Below are positions 8,633 to 16,589 of a stretch of 64,000 nt of DNA, piece after piece. How positions within the stretch are numbered: position 1 is the stretch's first letter; each line of letters begins with the position of its first letter. The notes beneath the pieces are model-generated. The model ran no database searches. It had not been told where the DNA came from and was given only the letters and a program-made list of their open reading frames with translations. Position numbers and translations under genes: made by a program. The DNA comes from DASPGQ01 sp035457705 (GTDB taxonomy: Bacteria > Acidobacteriota > Vicinamibacteria > Marinacidobacterales > SMYC01), in contig DATIBD010000063.1 in NCBI GenBank assembly GCA_035457705.1, positions 1 to 64,000 on the forward strand, written 5' to 3'.

Positions 8633-9126
8633 GACTCGTCGTTACCGACACGGGTCCTTTACTGCATCTCGCCGAAGCTAAGTCGCTAGAAATTCTCCGC
8701 TGGGTAGGCGAGGTCCACATTCCCTTGGCCGTGAACAAAGAGATGGCCCAATTGGAGAATGACTGGGAGTCTGCACGCCCAGCATGGGTCCACGTGACCT
8801 CGGTCGCGCCGCCCCACTCAGCCGAAGCGCTCAACTGGGAACAGTCAGGGTTGCTGGATCACGGGGAATCAGAAGCCATTGCACTGGCGCGTCAGCTTTC
8901 GGCATCGTGGTTCTTGACCGATGACACATCGGCGCGCCTGGTGGCGCATTCACTCGGCATCGAGGCCCATGGTTCGTTGGGTATCATCCTCTGGACCGCG
9001 GCAGAGGGACACTTGACCCGGGCCGAAGCTGAGTCCGCCCTGACTCGCCTGTCTCAGAGCTCTCTATGGCTCTCGGAACGCATTCTCGGTGAAGCACGAA
9101 AGGCTCTTGATCAGCTCTCGGGCTGA
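8629..9126 (+). CDS. DUF3368-type PIN-like toxin
   Basis: A 165-residue protein beginning VRLVVTDTGPLLHLAEA, with the first PIN Asp in TDTGPL, then VHIPLAVNKEM, the acidic DHGESEAIALAR and the FLTDDTSARLVAHSLGI block. This is the DUF3368 group of nucleic-acid-binding PIN-like proteins, predicted RNases. GTG start overlaps the antitoxin stop by four bases. The gene looks intact although it is surrounded by IS and gene debris. Confidence 0.78.
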   Translation: MRLVVTDTGPLLHLAEAKSLEILRWVGEVHIPLAVNKEMAQLENDWESARPAWVHVTSVAPPHSAEALNWEQSGLLDHGESEAIALARQLSASWFLTDDTSARLVAHSLGIEAHGSLGIILWTAAEGHLTRAEAESALTRLSQSSLWLSERILGEARKALDQLSG

Positions 9127-9144
9127 GCCGGGCCTGTCCCGGCT
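9126..9144 (+). terminator. hairpin after the DUF3368 gene
   Basis: A perfect 7-base-pair GC-rich stem (AGCCGGG/CCCGGCT) with a 5-base loop begins at the last base of the stop codon. There is no U tract, so termination is likely but not certain. Confidence 0.4.
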
Positions 9145-9220
9145 GCTATGAGGAAATCGTTAACCCGGCGCCTTCGGAAATGGAGTGAACTGCTTCGCGA
9201 ACGCCTCGCCGACGAGCCCG

Positions 9221-9825
9221 TCAGCTGATGATCTCCTCGAAGTCGATGATCCTCTTCCGGAGCGCGAAGATGATCGTGTCGAGGGCGCTCTCCATCGATA
9301 CGCGAACCGCCGCATGTTCATCAGGATCTCGTCCGAGTAGCGGCGCACTTTCTCGTCGTAGCTCTCGTGCTTCTCCGGCTTCATCCGCTTCTGGAAGAGC
9401 GCGTCCCGCAGCTGCTCGGGGTTCATGTCCCCGATCGTCCGCCGGTGGGAGAGGAGCTTCTGGTACTCCTGGCCGAAACTCGAAAGGAAGTTGTCGTTCC
9501 TCGAGCTCACCAGCGACTTCCCCTCCTCGAGCTGGAGTCCCCCGAATCATTCATACCCAGAAATCTCTCCGCCATCTCACGCCGGAACACTTCGGGCAGA
9601 ATCGAGGGGCGCCAGGATCCGCTCGATCGACGTCATGTACTGTGGTATCGGGCTCGTCCACCTTCACCCCGGTCACCGGGTCGAAGTAGGTGAGCCGCCT
9701 CACCATGATGTGAGCGAACGCCCGGTTCTCGTGTGCCCGCAACAGGAGCACGTGCTGCACGTACTTCCCCAGGTCGAGTGCGCTCTCCTGAGGGTTCCGG
9801 TTCACGGTGGCGACCTTGATCTCAC
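9221..9825 (-). pseudogene. decayed gene of unknown family
   Basis: Read leftward, stretches of sensible protein appear in shifting frames. They are VATVNRNPQESALDLGKYVQ... and MVRRLTYFDPVTGVKVDEPD (about 9820-9660), ILPEVFRREMAERFLGM (about 9610-9560), LQLEEGKSLVSSRNDNFLSS through MNPEQLRDALFQKR (about 9540-9380), and RVSMESALDTIIFALRKRI with IDFEEIIS before the stop at 9221. At least three frame breaks separate them. I do not recognise the family. It is closed off on the right by copy B of the duplicated block. No intact gene lies in this 0.7 kb. Confidence 0.5.
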
Positions 9826-9827
9826 GA

Positions 9828-10140
9828 TTTCGTCTCGCCGGTGAATCCTGGACTCTGGTGAGCACCTTCGAAGGCGACGACACAATCCCTGCGGAACCCT
9901 TCGAGGCCGTGGGTCTGGACATGTCCCGCCTGTGGATCCCATTGAACGAGTAGTTCCATCCTGGTGCGAAGAGCTTCGCTTTCCCCTGCTCGAGGATCTC
10001 GTACGGCGCTTTCGTCGCACGATCATACACGGTGAGAGCGCACGGAAAGAGGTCGTCGAGCGTTGCCCCGAAGCCGACGTCCGCCGGGTCCGCATGGGCG
10101 TACCGCTGAGCACTGATAGACGACTCGTTTCCGCCGCCAG
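9828..10140 (+). repeat. duplicated block, copy B: Uma2 3' end plus longer glycosyltransferase fragment
   Basis: This copy repeats the last 41 codons of the Uma2 gene, including its TAG stop at 9951-9953. From about 9976 it carries a glycosyltransferase fragment that is longer than in copy A: FPLLEDLVRRFRRTIIHGES through VRRVRMGVPL, in frame. That segment matches residues about 165-215 of the intact enzyme at 4794-6020 with clear divergence. Copy B therefore represents the older arrangement and copy A a deleted derivative. The block ends 25 bases before the radical SAM start. Confidence 0.8.
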
Positions 10141-10152
10141 CCGACGAAGACC

Positions 10153-10158
10153 TATAAT
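10153..10158 (+). promoter_or_regulatory. -10 box (TATAAT) of the radical SAM gene
   Basis: A perfect TATAAT ends six bases before the GTG at 10165. With the usual 6-8 base spacing to the transcription start, the mRNA would begin at or next to the start codon, i.e. leaderless. No good -35 box is seen. Confidence 0.45.
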
Positions 10159-10164
10159 GCGCCG

Positions 10165-11319
10165 GTGCTCCGGAAGCTGAGAAATCGAGCCATCCGTGTG
10201 AGGCGGGGGTGGCAGACGCGCAAGTTCGTCGAGCAGGGAGACGGGATTGCCGATCCCTTGCCACATTTCGTCGTCTACGAGCCGACGCTTCTCTGCAACC
10301 TGCACTGCAGTTTCTGCTACGTCGCCGATATCCTGAACCCCGAGGACTGGCGATCGAAGGAGCTGACACTGCCGGAGCTCGATCGGATCTTCGCCGGGGG
10401 AGCGGTGAAAGCCTTCAACATCACCGGAGGCGAGCCCTTCGTTCGCAAGAATCTCATCGACATCTTCGAGCTCCTTCGCCAGAAGGGAATGCGCTGCGAT
10501 TACGTCACCACCAATGGCACAATCCTCGGAGAAGGCAAGGCCAGCGCCCTCCTCGACCTGGCGCGCTCCGGGTTCCTTCGCCACGTGAGCGTCTCTCTCG
10601 ATGGTCCGCCGGCGCTCCACGACGAAATGCGCGGTCAGAGGGGTGCCTTCGAAAAGGCGGCGCGAAACATCCGAACGCTCCGCGAAAGCTTCGCCCGAAA
10701 GGGTGTGCGGCTTCCTCTTTCCATCAACACGACTCTCACGGCGAAGAATCTCCACCTTCTCGAGGAAGTCGTCGACGAAGCGGAGAAGCTCGAGGTCGAT
10801 CTCATCGGCTTGAACCAGCTCATGTTCGCGACACCGCGCGAGGTGCGAGAGACGCTCGAGCTCATCGGCGAGACCGACCCCGCGGTCATCAGCACGCACG
10901 TCACCGCGGATCCCGGCATCGATCCGAAGGAAGTTCCCCGTGTTCTGCGCCGCGCCGTCGCTTACGCCGCGTCCAAGGGCATTACCATCAACTGGCGGCC
11001 GGCTCAGGGATTCGACGATCTGGAGAAGTACTACACCCCTGACCGAGCTCTCGCAGGCCGGTGCTTCTATCCCTTCTTCGGGGGGCGCATCACCTACGAC
11101 GGCAAGGTTCATTTCTGCCCATTCATACGCGTAGAGGTCGGGGACCTCAGAGCTCAGAGTCTCTCGGAGGTGTGGAACTCGAAACGGTATGTGGAGCTTC
11201 GGCGCAAGCTCCTCGAGGAAGGGATCTTCCCCGTGTGCCGTCGGTGCTGCAAGGTGGAGCTCGATTTTTCGGACAAGACGGGTACGGGCGTTTCCGAAGT
11301 GGTCGAAACGTGGGCCTGA
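10165..11319 (+). CDS. radical SAM protein with C-terminal SPASM-like Cys cluster
   Basis: A 384-residue protein. The 4Fe-4S/SAM motif is CNLHCSFC (Cys 44, 48, 51); NITGGEPF is the GGE motif that binds the SAM amine, and SLDGPPALHDEMRG is typical of the SPASM subgroup. The C-terminus has CFYPFFGGRITYDGKVHFCPF and CRRCC, an auxiliary cluster region. Members modify peptides or small molecules by radical chemistry; the substrate is unknown. GTG start follows a TATAAT box closely, suggesting leaderless translation. It precedes the ccm genes but is separated from ccmE by a hairpin and its own promoter. Confidence 0.75.
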   Translation: MLRKLRNRAIRVRRGWQTRKFVEQGDGIADPLPHFVVYEPTLLCNLHCSFCYVADILNPEDWRSKELTLPELDRIFAGGAVKAFNITGGEPFVRKNLIDIFELLRQKGMRCDYVTTNGTILGEGKASALLDLARSGFLRHVSVSLDGPPALHDEMRGQRGAFEKAARNIRTLRESFARKGVRLPLSINTTLTAKNLHLLEEVVDEAEKLEVDLIGLNQLMFATPREVRETLELIGETDPAVISTHVTADPGIDPKEVPRVLRRAVAYAASKGITINWRPAQGFDDLEKYYTPDRALAGRCFYPFFGGRITYDGKVHFCPFIRVEVGDLRAQSLSEVWNSKRYVELRRKLLEEGIFPVCRRCCKVELDFSDKTGTGVSEVVETWA

Positions 11320-11331
11320 GCCACAAAGAGC

Positions 11332-11381
11332 GACCGGACGGGCGGGGGCTGCGCAACTTGCCCCGCCTGGAAACCCCGGTC
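11332..11381 (+). terminator. nested inverted repeats between radical SAM gene and ccmE
   Basis: An inner 7-pair stem GGCGGGG/CCCCGCC (11341-11347/11361-11367) is enclosed by an outer GACCGG/CCGGTC pair (11332-11337/11376-11381). It lies just after the radical SAM stop. There is no U tract. It could end that transcript or act on ccmE, whose -35 region overlaps it. Confidence 0.3.
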
Positions 11382-11396
11382 CGACGAAGTTATAAT
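11368..11396 (+). promoter_or_regulatory. sigma70-like promoter of the ccm operon
   Basis: TGGAAA (11368-11373, 4 of 6 to TTGACA) is followed by a 17-base spacer and a perfect TATAAT (11391-11396). Transcription would start near 11403, 37 bases before the ccmE ATG. Confidence 0.45.
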
Positions 11397-11439
11397 CCAG
11401 TCGGGCGTGGGTATCCGACCCGCGGGTTCGAGAGGCAAC

Positions 11440-11862
11440 ATGACTAGAAAGAAGCTCAAGTTCCTCGCAGGCAGTGTCGTCGTGCTCGGCGCCGTGATGG
11501 GGCTCGCCATTTCCGGGCTCGAAGAAAGCAAGTCCTACTACCAGACCGTAACCGAGCTGAAGGCGATGGGCTCGAAGGCCGAGGGCGTGCGGGTTCGCGT
11601 AGCCGGAAACGTGGTGCCGGGCTCGATCGAGCGACACGAACAAGGTGTCGTGACGTTCGACATCGACTTCGAGGGAGATCGGCTCCCGGTGCGTTACGTG
11701 GGACGGGCTCCGCTTCCCGACACTCTCGTCGATCGAGCCCAGGCAGTGGCCGAGGGCAAGCTTATCGCGGATGGTCGATTCGAAGCGACGGCTGTTCAAG
11801 CGAAATGCGCTTCGAAGTACGAGGCGGCCTACGAGCAAAGCAAGACCGGCGCCACCGAGTAA
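11440..11862 (+). CDS. ccmE: cytochrome c maturation heme chaperone CcmE, CXXXY type
   Basis: A 140-residue membrane-anchored OB-fold protein: one N-terminal helix (residues 8-26), then the strands GVRVRVAGNVVPGSI and VTFDIDF typical of CcmE. CcmE takes heme from CcmC outside the membrane and hands it to CcmF. In most bacteria the heme is bound to a His in a HXXXY motif; here the motif is AKCASKY (Cys 123, Tyr 127), the rarer Cys variant known from archaea and some sulfate reducers. The ATG at 11440 starts the positively charged leader. It is the first gene of the ccm run. Confidence 0.9.
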   Translation: MTRKKLKFLAGSVVVLGAVMGLAISGLEESKSYYQTVTELKAMGSKAEGVRVRVAGNVVPGSIERHEQGVVTFDIDFEGDRLPVRYVGRAPLPDTLVDRAQAVAEGKLIADGRFEATAVQAKCASKYEAAYEQSKTGATE

Positions 11863-11899
11863 CGACCCGGGTCGCGCCCAAAGCTAAGAATCGAACGCC

Positions 11900-13933
11900 A
11901 TGCATCATCTCGGCAATTTTTCGCTCATGGCCATCGTCATCCTGTCTGGCTACGCGGTGGCCGCGTCGATTCTCGGGATCCTCAGGAAGAGCGCAAAGCT
12001 GAGCGCCAGCGCCGAGCGGGCGCTCGTGGCCTGCACCGCACTATCGACTCTCGCATGCTTCTCTCTCATCGTGCTTCTGGTCAGGAGCGACTTTCGCTTC
12101 GAGTACGTGGCGAGCTACTCCAATCGCGACCTTCCGTTCCTTTACAAGGTGGCGGCGCTCTGGGCGGGAAACGACGGGTCGCTGCTCTTCTGGAGCTGGC
12201 TGCTGCTCGTTTTCGCCGGAATCACCGTCATCACAAACCGAAAGAAGAACCGCGAGCTGATGCCTTACGTTGTCGCGACGTTGGGTGCGGTGGTGCTCTT
12301 CTTCACCTATTTGAACTACTGGGTGTGCAACCCCTTCGGCCAGCTCGGTTTCATGACGGCTCAAGGACCGGAGGCCTGGGCGCCTGCCGACGGCCGCGGG
12401 TTGAATCCTCTCTTGCAACATCCCATCATGGCGATCCACCCACCCATCCTCTACACGGGCTACGTGGGGTTCGTCGTTCCCTTCGCGTTCTGTATCGCCG
12501 CTCTGGTCTCCGGCCGACTCGGTGCGGAGTGGATAACGTCCACCCGGCGTTGGACGCTCGTGGCGTGGTTCTTTCTGGGAATGGGTCTCCTGCTCGGTGG
12601 GCGATGGGCTTACGTCGAGCTGGGGTGGGGCGGCTACTGGGCCTGGGATCCTGTAGAGAACGCCGCACTCTTGCCCTGGCTGACGGGAACAGCCTACCTG
12701 CACTCGGTGATGATTCAAGAGCGAAAGGGGATGCTCAAGATTTGGAACGTCAGCCTCGTCATCCTGACGTACCTTCTCTGCGTCTTCGGGACGTTCCTCA
12801 CTCGAAGCGGTGTCGTCTCGTCGGTCCACGCTTTCGCCGAGTCTGACTTCGCCAAGATCTTCCTGTTGTTCATCGGGGTAGCCGGGCTAATCAGTGCGGC
12901 TCTCGTCGTCTTCAGGCTATCCGACCTCAAGTCGGAAAACGAGCTTGATTCGATGGTGTCGCGCGAATCGGGTTTCCTGTACAACAATCTGCTGTTCCTC
13001 GTTGCCTCTTTCGCAGTGCTCTGGGGCACGATGTACCCGGTTCTGTCCGAGGCCATCGAGGGCGAAAAGGCAATGGTGGGCCCCGCCTGGTTCAACCGCG
13101 TCAACGTCCCCATCGGCCTCGCCCTTCTCGCGCTTACCGGGATCGGCCCCCTTTTGGCTTGGCGCAAGTCTTCTCTCGACAGTCTCCGAAGGAACTTCAC
13201 CTGGCCCCTCGTCGCCGCCGTGGCGACGGCGGTCGGCCTCCTCGCTCTGGGAATGCGTCACGTCTACGCCCTGATGTGCTTCGCCCTCTCGGCTCTCGTC
13301 ATCGCCACCATCGTGCAGGAGTTCCACAAAGGAGCGCGGGTACGCCAGGCCCATCGCGGCGGCGGGTACTTTTCCGCGCTCGTCGACCTGACTCTCGTCA
13401 ACACCCGCCGCTACGGGGGTTACATCGTCCATTTTGGCATCGTGCTCATCTTCATCGGGGTGGCGGGCTCTGCGTTCGACACCGACAAGAAGGCGGACCT
13501 CGCGCCCGGGGAATCGATCACCATTCGCGGCTACGAGATCACCCTGGCGGGAATCGACGAAGGCAAGACGCCTAACTACGAATGGTTGTCGGCGCGACTC
13601 GACGTGGGCAAGAACGGAAGGAGTCTCGGAACTTTCGACCCGCAGAAACACTACTACATTGCCAGCCAACAGCCCACCTCCGAGGTGAGGCGTTATGCGA
13701 CGTTCCAGGAGGACCTCTACCTCGTTTTCGCGGGAATGACCGAGAACAAGGCCACGGTTCAGGTCTTCGTGAAGCCTCTGGTTCGGTGGGTCTGGCTGGG
13801 AGGCATCGTCGTTTTCTTGGGAACGGTGGTGACCATCGTTCCGAGCCGACGTGCGCTCAAGCTCGTGCGGAAGACCGACGCCGAGCAGAAGGCGTCCGAG
13901 GGCCAGCAGAAAGACAAGTATGAAGTGGCTTGA
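11900..13933 (+). CDS. ccmF: cytochrome c heme lyase subunit CcmF
   Basis: A 677-residue polytopic membrane protein, normal length for CcmF. It carries the WWD heme-handling motif WGGYWAWDPVENAALLPW around residue 243, conserved periplasmic His residues (for example HPIMAIHPPILYTGYVG upstream), and a large C-terminal periplasmic domain followed by a last helix near 620-640. CcmF, with CcmH, attaches heme to the CXXCH cysteines of apocytochrome c. It lies 37 bases after ccmE and overlaps ccmH by 14 bases. Confidence 0.92.
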   Translation: MHHLGNFSLMAIVILSGYAVAASILGILRKSAKLSASAERALVACTALSTLACFSLIVLLVRSDFRFEYVASYSNRDLPFLYKVAALWAGNDGSLLFWSWLLLVFAGITVITNRKKNRELMPYVVATLGAVVLFFTYLNYWVCNPFGQLGFMTAQGPEAWAPADGRGLNPLLQHPIMAIHPPILYTGYVGFVVPFAFCIAALVSGRLGAEWITSTRRWTLVAWFFLGMGLLLGGRWAYVELGWGGYWAWDPVENAALLPWLTGTAYLHSVMIQERKGMLKIWNVSLVILTYLLCVFGTFLTRSGVVSSVHAFAESDFAKIFLLFIGVAGLISAALVVFRLSDLKSENELDSMVSRESGFLYNNLLFLVASFAVLWGTMYPVLSEAIEGEKAMVGPAWFNRVNVPIGLALLALTGIGPLLAWRKSSLDSLRRNFTWPLVAAVATAVGLLALGMRHVYALMCFALSALVIATIVQEFHKGARVRQAHRGGGYFSALVDLTLVNTRRYGGYIVHFGIVLIFIGVAGSAFDTDKKADLAPGESITIRGYEITLAGIDEGKTPNYEWLSARLDVGKNGRSLGTFDPQKHYYIASQQPTSEVRRYATFQEDLYLVFAGMTENKATVQVFVKPLVRWVWLGGIVVFLGTVVTIVPSRRALKLVRKTDAEQKASEGQQKDKYEVA

Positions 13934-14390
13934 AACGTTCGCCGCCTTGGCTCTCGTCTCGCAAGCCGCTTTCTCCCAAGAGCGATACAACTCCGACGAG
14001 TATCGGGAGGCGACCGAGTCGCTGATGTGTCAATGCGGCGGTTGCCCGGCGACCGTCGCCACATGCTCGATGGAACATTGCCATTCCGCGGAGCCTATTC
14101 GTGAGGAGATCGCCATGCGTCTCCAGGAAGGGAGCAGCGTGGCCAGCATCATCCAGGCTTTCGCCGATCGCTATGGGCTCGCCATCCTCTCCGCGCCGCC
14201 GGTCGAGGGTTTTCACGTAACGGCCTGGGCCGCTCCGTTCCTGGTGCTGGCCGTAGGCTTCTTCATTACCCGGAGCGTTCTTCGTTCCTGGAAACGCGAG
14301 TCGGCCGCCGCGGGTAACGCCTCTGTTGCCGAGCTCAGCGACGCCGAGCGAGCCCGGATCGAGAGAGAGCTTCGGGACATCCCGAGTTGA
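13920..14390 (+). CDS. ccmH: cytochrome c maturation protein CcmH, atypical Cys motif
   Basis: A 156-residue protein with a signal peptide (residues 1-19), a short periplasmic helical domain and one membrane helix near the C-terminus (WAAPFLVLAVGFFITRSVL). CcmH keeps apocytochrome thiols reduced for ligation. The usual motif LRCxxC appears as LMCQCGGC (Cys 37, 39, 42) with further Cys 49 and 54, so the spacing differs from the E. coli form. The ATG lies inside the ccmF end and the stop overlaps the next TTG, so translation is coupled. Combined with a Cys-type CcmE this is a variant System I. Confidence 0.8.
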   Translation: MKWLETFAALALVSQAAFSQERYNSDEYREATESLMCQCGGCPATVATCSMEHCHSAEPIREEIAMRLQEGSSVASIIQAFADRYGLAILSAPPVEGFHVTAWAAPFLVLAVGFFITRSVLRSWKRESAAAGNASVAELSDAERARIERELRDIPS

Positions 14391-14848
14391 TCCTGGTCGC
14401 CCTGGCTCTTCTGGGAGCGGCCGTCGTCATCTTCGTTCTCGTTCCCGTGTTCGAGCCCCAGAGCCGAGCCGCGGAGCCGCTCGACGAGGCGCAAAGACGA
14501 ATCCGCGACCTGGAGGAAACGAAGCTTCGGCTCTATGAGGCGATCAAGGACCTCGATTTCGAAAAGGACGCGGGAAAGGTGTCGGAAAACGATTACGAGC
14601 GCGCTCGAAACGACTATATGAAACAGGTAGCCGAGGTCCTGGGCCAGATCGATCAGCTGGCACCGCCCAAGAAAAAGAAGCAAGCCGCCGTACGAAGTTG
14701 TGCGAACTGCGGCGAGACGAATCCGCCCGATGCCCGATTCTGCATGAGCTGCGGCGATGCCTTTGCCAGGGTGTGTCCGGCTTGCGCGAAGTCGCTGCCG
14801 GAGGAAGCGAAGTTCTGCCTCTTCTGTGGGAGCAAGGTGAAGTCGTGA
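14387..14848 (+). CDS. CcmI-like membrane protein with double zinc ribbon
   Basis: A 153-residue protein: one N-terminal membrane helix, a coiled-coil stretch (RRIRDLEETKLRLYEAIKDL, then GKVSENDYERARNDYM) that resembles the cytoplasmic part of CcmI, and a C-terminal pair of zinc ribbons with four CxxC knuckles. TTG start overlaps the ccmH stop (TTGA at 14387); its own stop overlaps the next GTG. Position after ccmH suggests a role in presenting apocytochromes, but the zinc ribbons are not part of classical CcmI and the role is inferred. Confidence 0.6.
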   Translation: MILVALALLGAAVVIFVLVPVFEPQSRAAEPLDEAQRRIRDLEETKLRLYEAIKDLDFEKDAGKVSENDYERARNDYMKQVAEVLGQIDQLAPPKKKKQAAVRSCANCGETNPPDARFCMSCGDAFARVCPACAKSLPEEAKFCLFCGSKVKS

Positions 14849-15891
14849 ATCGGCTGGTAATCGTCTCGACGGCGATCGCCGCGCTGCTTTCGTCGGCCGC
14901 GTCGGCGCAGCCTCGAGGAGGAATACTGCGCGTGCGGCTCGTTAACGGTACAACCGGGGGGCAGGGCGCGGCGGAGAAGATCACGTTGTTCCGACTCAGT
15001 GGCGGGATGGTCCCGCTGAAAGAACTGGGGCCTGTGGAAGGCGCGGTAACGATCGAAGACATCGAGGTCGAGGGGGAACGACCGATGCTCCTCCAGGCGA
15101 ACTACCGGGGCGTGAGCTACAACGAGCCCGTTCTCTTCGGCCGCGGTTACGAAGCCGAAGTCGAGCTGACGGTTTACGAGGTCGTGGAGGACTGGGATGA
15201 AGCGAGGCTCGAGCTCGCTTCGGCTCGCTACGTCTACCGGCGGCAGGGGGATCGTCTTCTGGTCGACAAGATCTACGTGGTCCAGAACCGGACAGAGCCG
15301 CCGCTCACCTACTACAATCCGAACGGCACGTTCCGCTTCGGCCTTCCCTCGAGTGAGCTTCTCGAGCTGCACTCGGTCTCGGCCCAGGGATCGAGCGGCA
15401 TGCCGGTTCCGCAGCAAGCCTCCCCCCTGCCCGGCGGGGAGGGCTACGTCACCAAGACCGCCTTCAAACCGGGCGAGACCGAGATCGTTGCCTCGTACTC
15501 TGTGAGTTATGCCGGCGGGTCCTATCGGCTCGACGAACGCACCTTCTACGACCATCCCGAAACCTATGTGTTCACCGCGCCTCCGGATATTACCGTGGAT
15601 GCCGAGGGATGGGAGGATCTGGGAACGGAGCCGCAAGGTCGTTTCGCCGCCATCCGCAAGTTGAAAGTGCCTCGGGGATCGAATCTCTCCGTCGTGCTGA
15701 GGGGAGGAAGCGACGCCGCCGTCGACGCGCCGTCGGAGGTGGCGAACGAATCGCCGCGCGGATCGGTCACCCGCATTCCCGACACGACACGCGCCGCCAA
15801 ATGGATCGTGATTACCCTGATGGCCGCGGCCCTCGGCTACGGCCTGCTGGCGACCGTGTTGCCCCCCCGGTCTGAAGACCAGGGAGATTGA
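14845..15891 (+). CDS. exported, C-terminally anchored protein of the ccm operon
   Basis: A 348-residue protein with a signal peptide (about 22 residues, ending SAQ), an all-beta extracytoplasmic region that recalls carboxypeptidase-regulatory-like domains (ILRVRLVNGTTG start; PPLTYYNPNGTFRFGLP), and a C-terminal membrane helix (WIVITLMAAALGYGLLATVL) with a short charged tail. GTG start overlaps the previous stop by four bases, and ccmA follows five bases later. No enzymatic motif is seen. Tight packing within the operon suggests a link to cytochrome c assembly or its membrane complex. Confidence 0.55.
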   Translation: MNRLVIVSTAIAALLSSAASAQPRGGILRVRLVNGTTGGQGAAEKITLFRLSGGMVPLKELGPVEGAVTIEDIEVEGERPMLLQANYRGVSYNEPVLFGRGYEAEVELTVYEVVEDWDEARLELASARYVYRRQGDRLLVDKIYVVQNRTEPPLTYYNPNGTFRFGLPSSELLELHSVSAQGSSGMPVPQQASPLPGGEGYVTKTAFKPGETEIVASYSVSYAGGSYRLDERTFYDHPETYVFTAPPDITVDAEGWEDLGTEPQGRFAAIRKLKVPRGSNLSVVLRGGSDAAVDAPSEVANESPRGSVTRIPDTTRAAKWIVITLMAAALGYGLLATVLPPRSEDQGD

Positions 15892-15895
15892 CCCG

Positions 15896-16582
15896 GTGCC
15901 TTCCCCCTCGCCGGCGTTCGAGGCACGCCGAGTGACCAAATGCTTTGGCCGCCTGACCGCGCTGCGAGAAGTCGACGTGGCGCTCGAGCCGTCGCGATGC
16001 CACGTCGTCTTCGGCCGAAACGGTGCGGGAAAGTCGACGCTCCTCGGCATCGCCGCTACCCTGCTGAAACCCACGTCGGGCAAGCTTTTCTACGACGGTC
16101 GGCCGCTCGACGATCTTCAAGAAGCCGTTCGGCACCGCATTGGGTTCGTCTCTCACGAAAGCCTTCTCTATCCCGATTTGACCGTCTCCGAGAATCTCAC
16201 GTTCTCTGCGAGGCTTTACGGGGTCGTTGCCGACGTCGAGGCCGCTCTTTCCTGGGCGGATCTCGAGCTGCGCCGAAAGACCCCGACTCGGAACCTCTCC
16301 CGAGGGATGACGCAGCGTCTGGCAATCGCTCGGGCTCTCCTTCATCGACCGAGCCTCCTCCTCCTCGACGAGCCTTTCACTGGGCTCGACACCGTATCGA
16401 GCGAGCGCTTGAGCGACCGGATCGCATCGTTGCGTCGGGACACGACCGTCATCCTCACGACCCACGACGTGGACCGTGGTGTCGCGATTGCCGACCGCAT
16501 CCTGTTGATGGATTCGGGACGCATCGCCACCGACGCTACCGGGGCTTCGAGCGCGGAAATGCGACGTCTGTTGGCCGGGTGA
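15896..16582 (+). CDS. ccmA: heme exporter ATP-binding subunit CcmA
   Basis: A 228-residue ABC ATPase. Walker A is GRNGAGKST (near residue 41), the Q-loop region is FVSHESLLYPDL, the signature is a variant LSRGMTQR in place of LSGGQ, Walker B is LLLLDEPF and the switch His is in TTHD. With CcmB and CcmC it forms the CcmABCD complex that releases holo-CcmE. GTG start. The gene is followed directly by ccmB, which supports the ccmA call over a generic ABC ATPase. Confidence 0.85.
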   Translation: MPSPSPAFEARRVTKCFGRLTALREVDVALEPSRCHVVFGRNGAGKSTLLGIAATLLKPTSGKLFYDGRPLDDLQEAVRHRIGFVSHESLLYPDLTVSENLTFSARLYGVVADVEAALSWADLELRRKTPTRNLSRGMTQRLAIARALLHRPSLLLLDEPFTGLDTVSSERLSDRIASLRRDTTVILTTHDVDRGVAIADRILLMDSGRIATDATGASSAEMRRLLAG

Positions 16583-16589
16583 TCATCCC

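Noticed and set aside
9802..11838. Very long open frame on the minus strand (678 codons)
   Set aside because: It lies antisense to the radical SAM gene, ccmE and copy B of the repeat, and its protein has no family pattern; high GC makes long antisense frames common.
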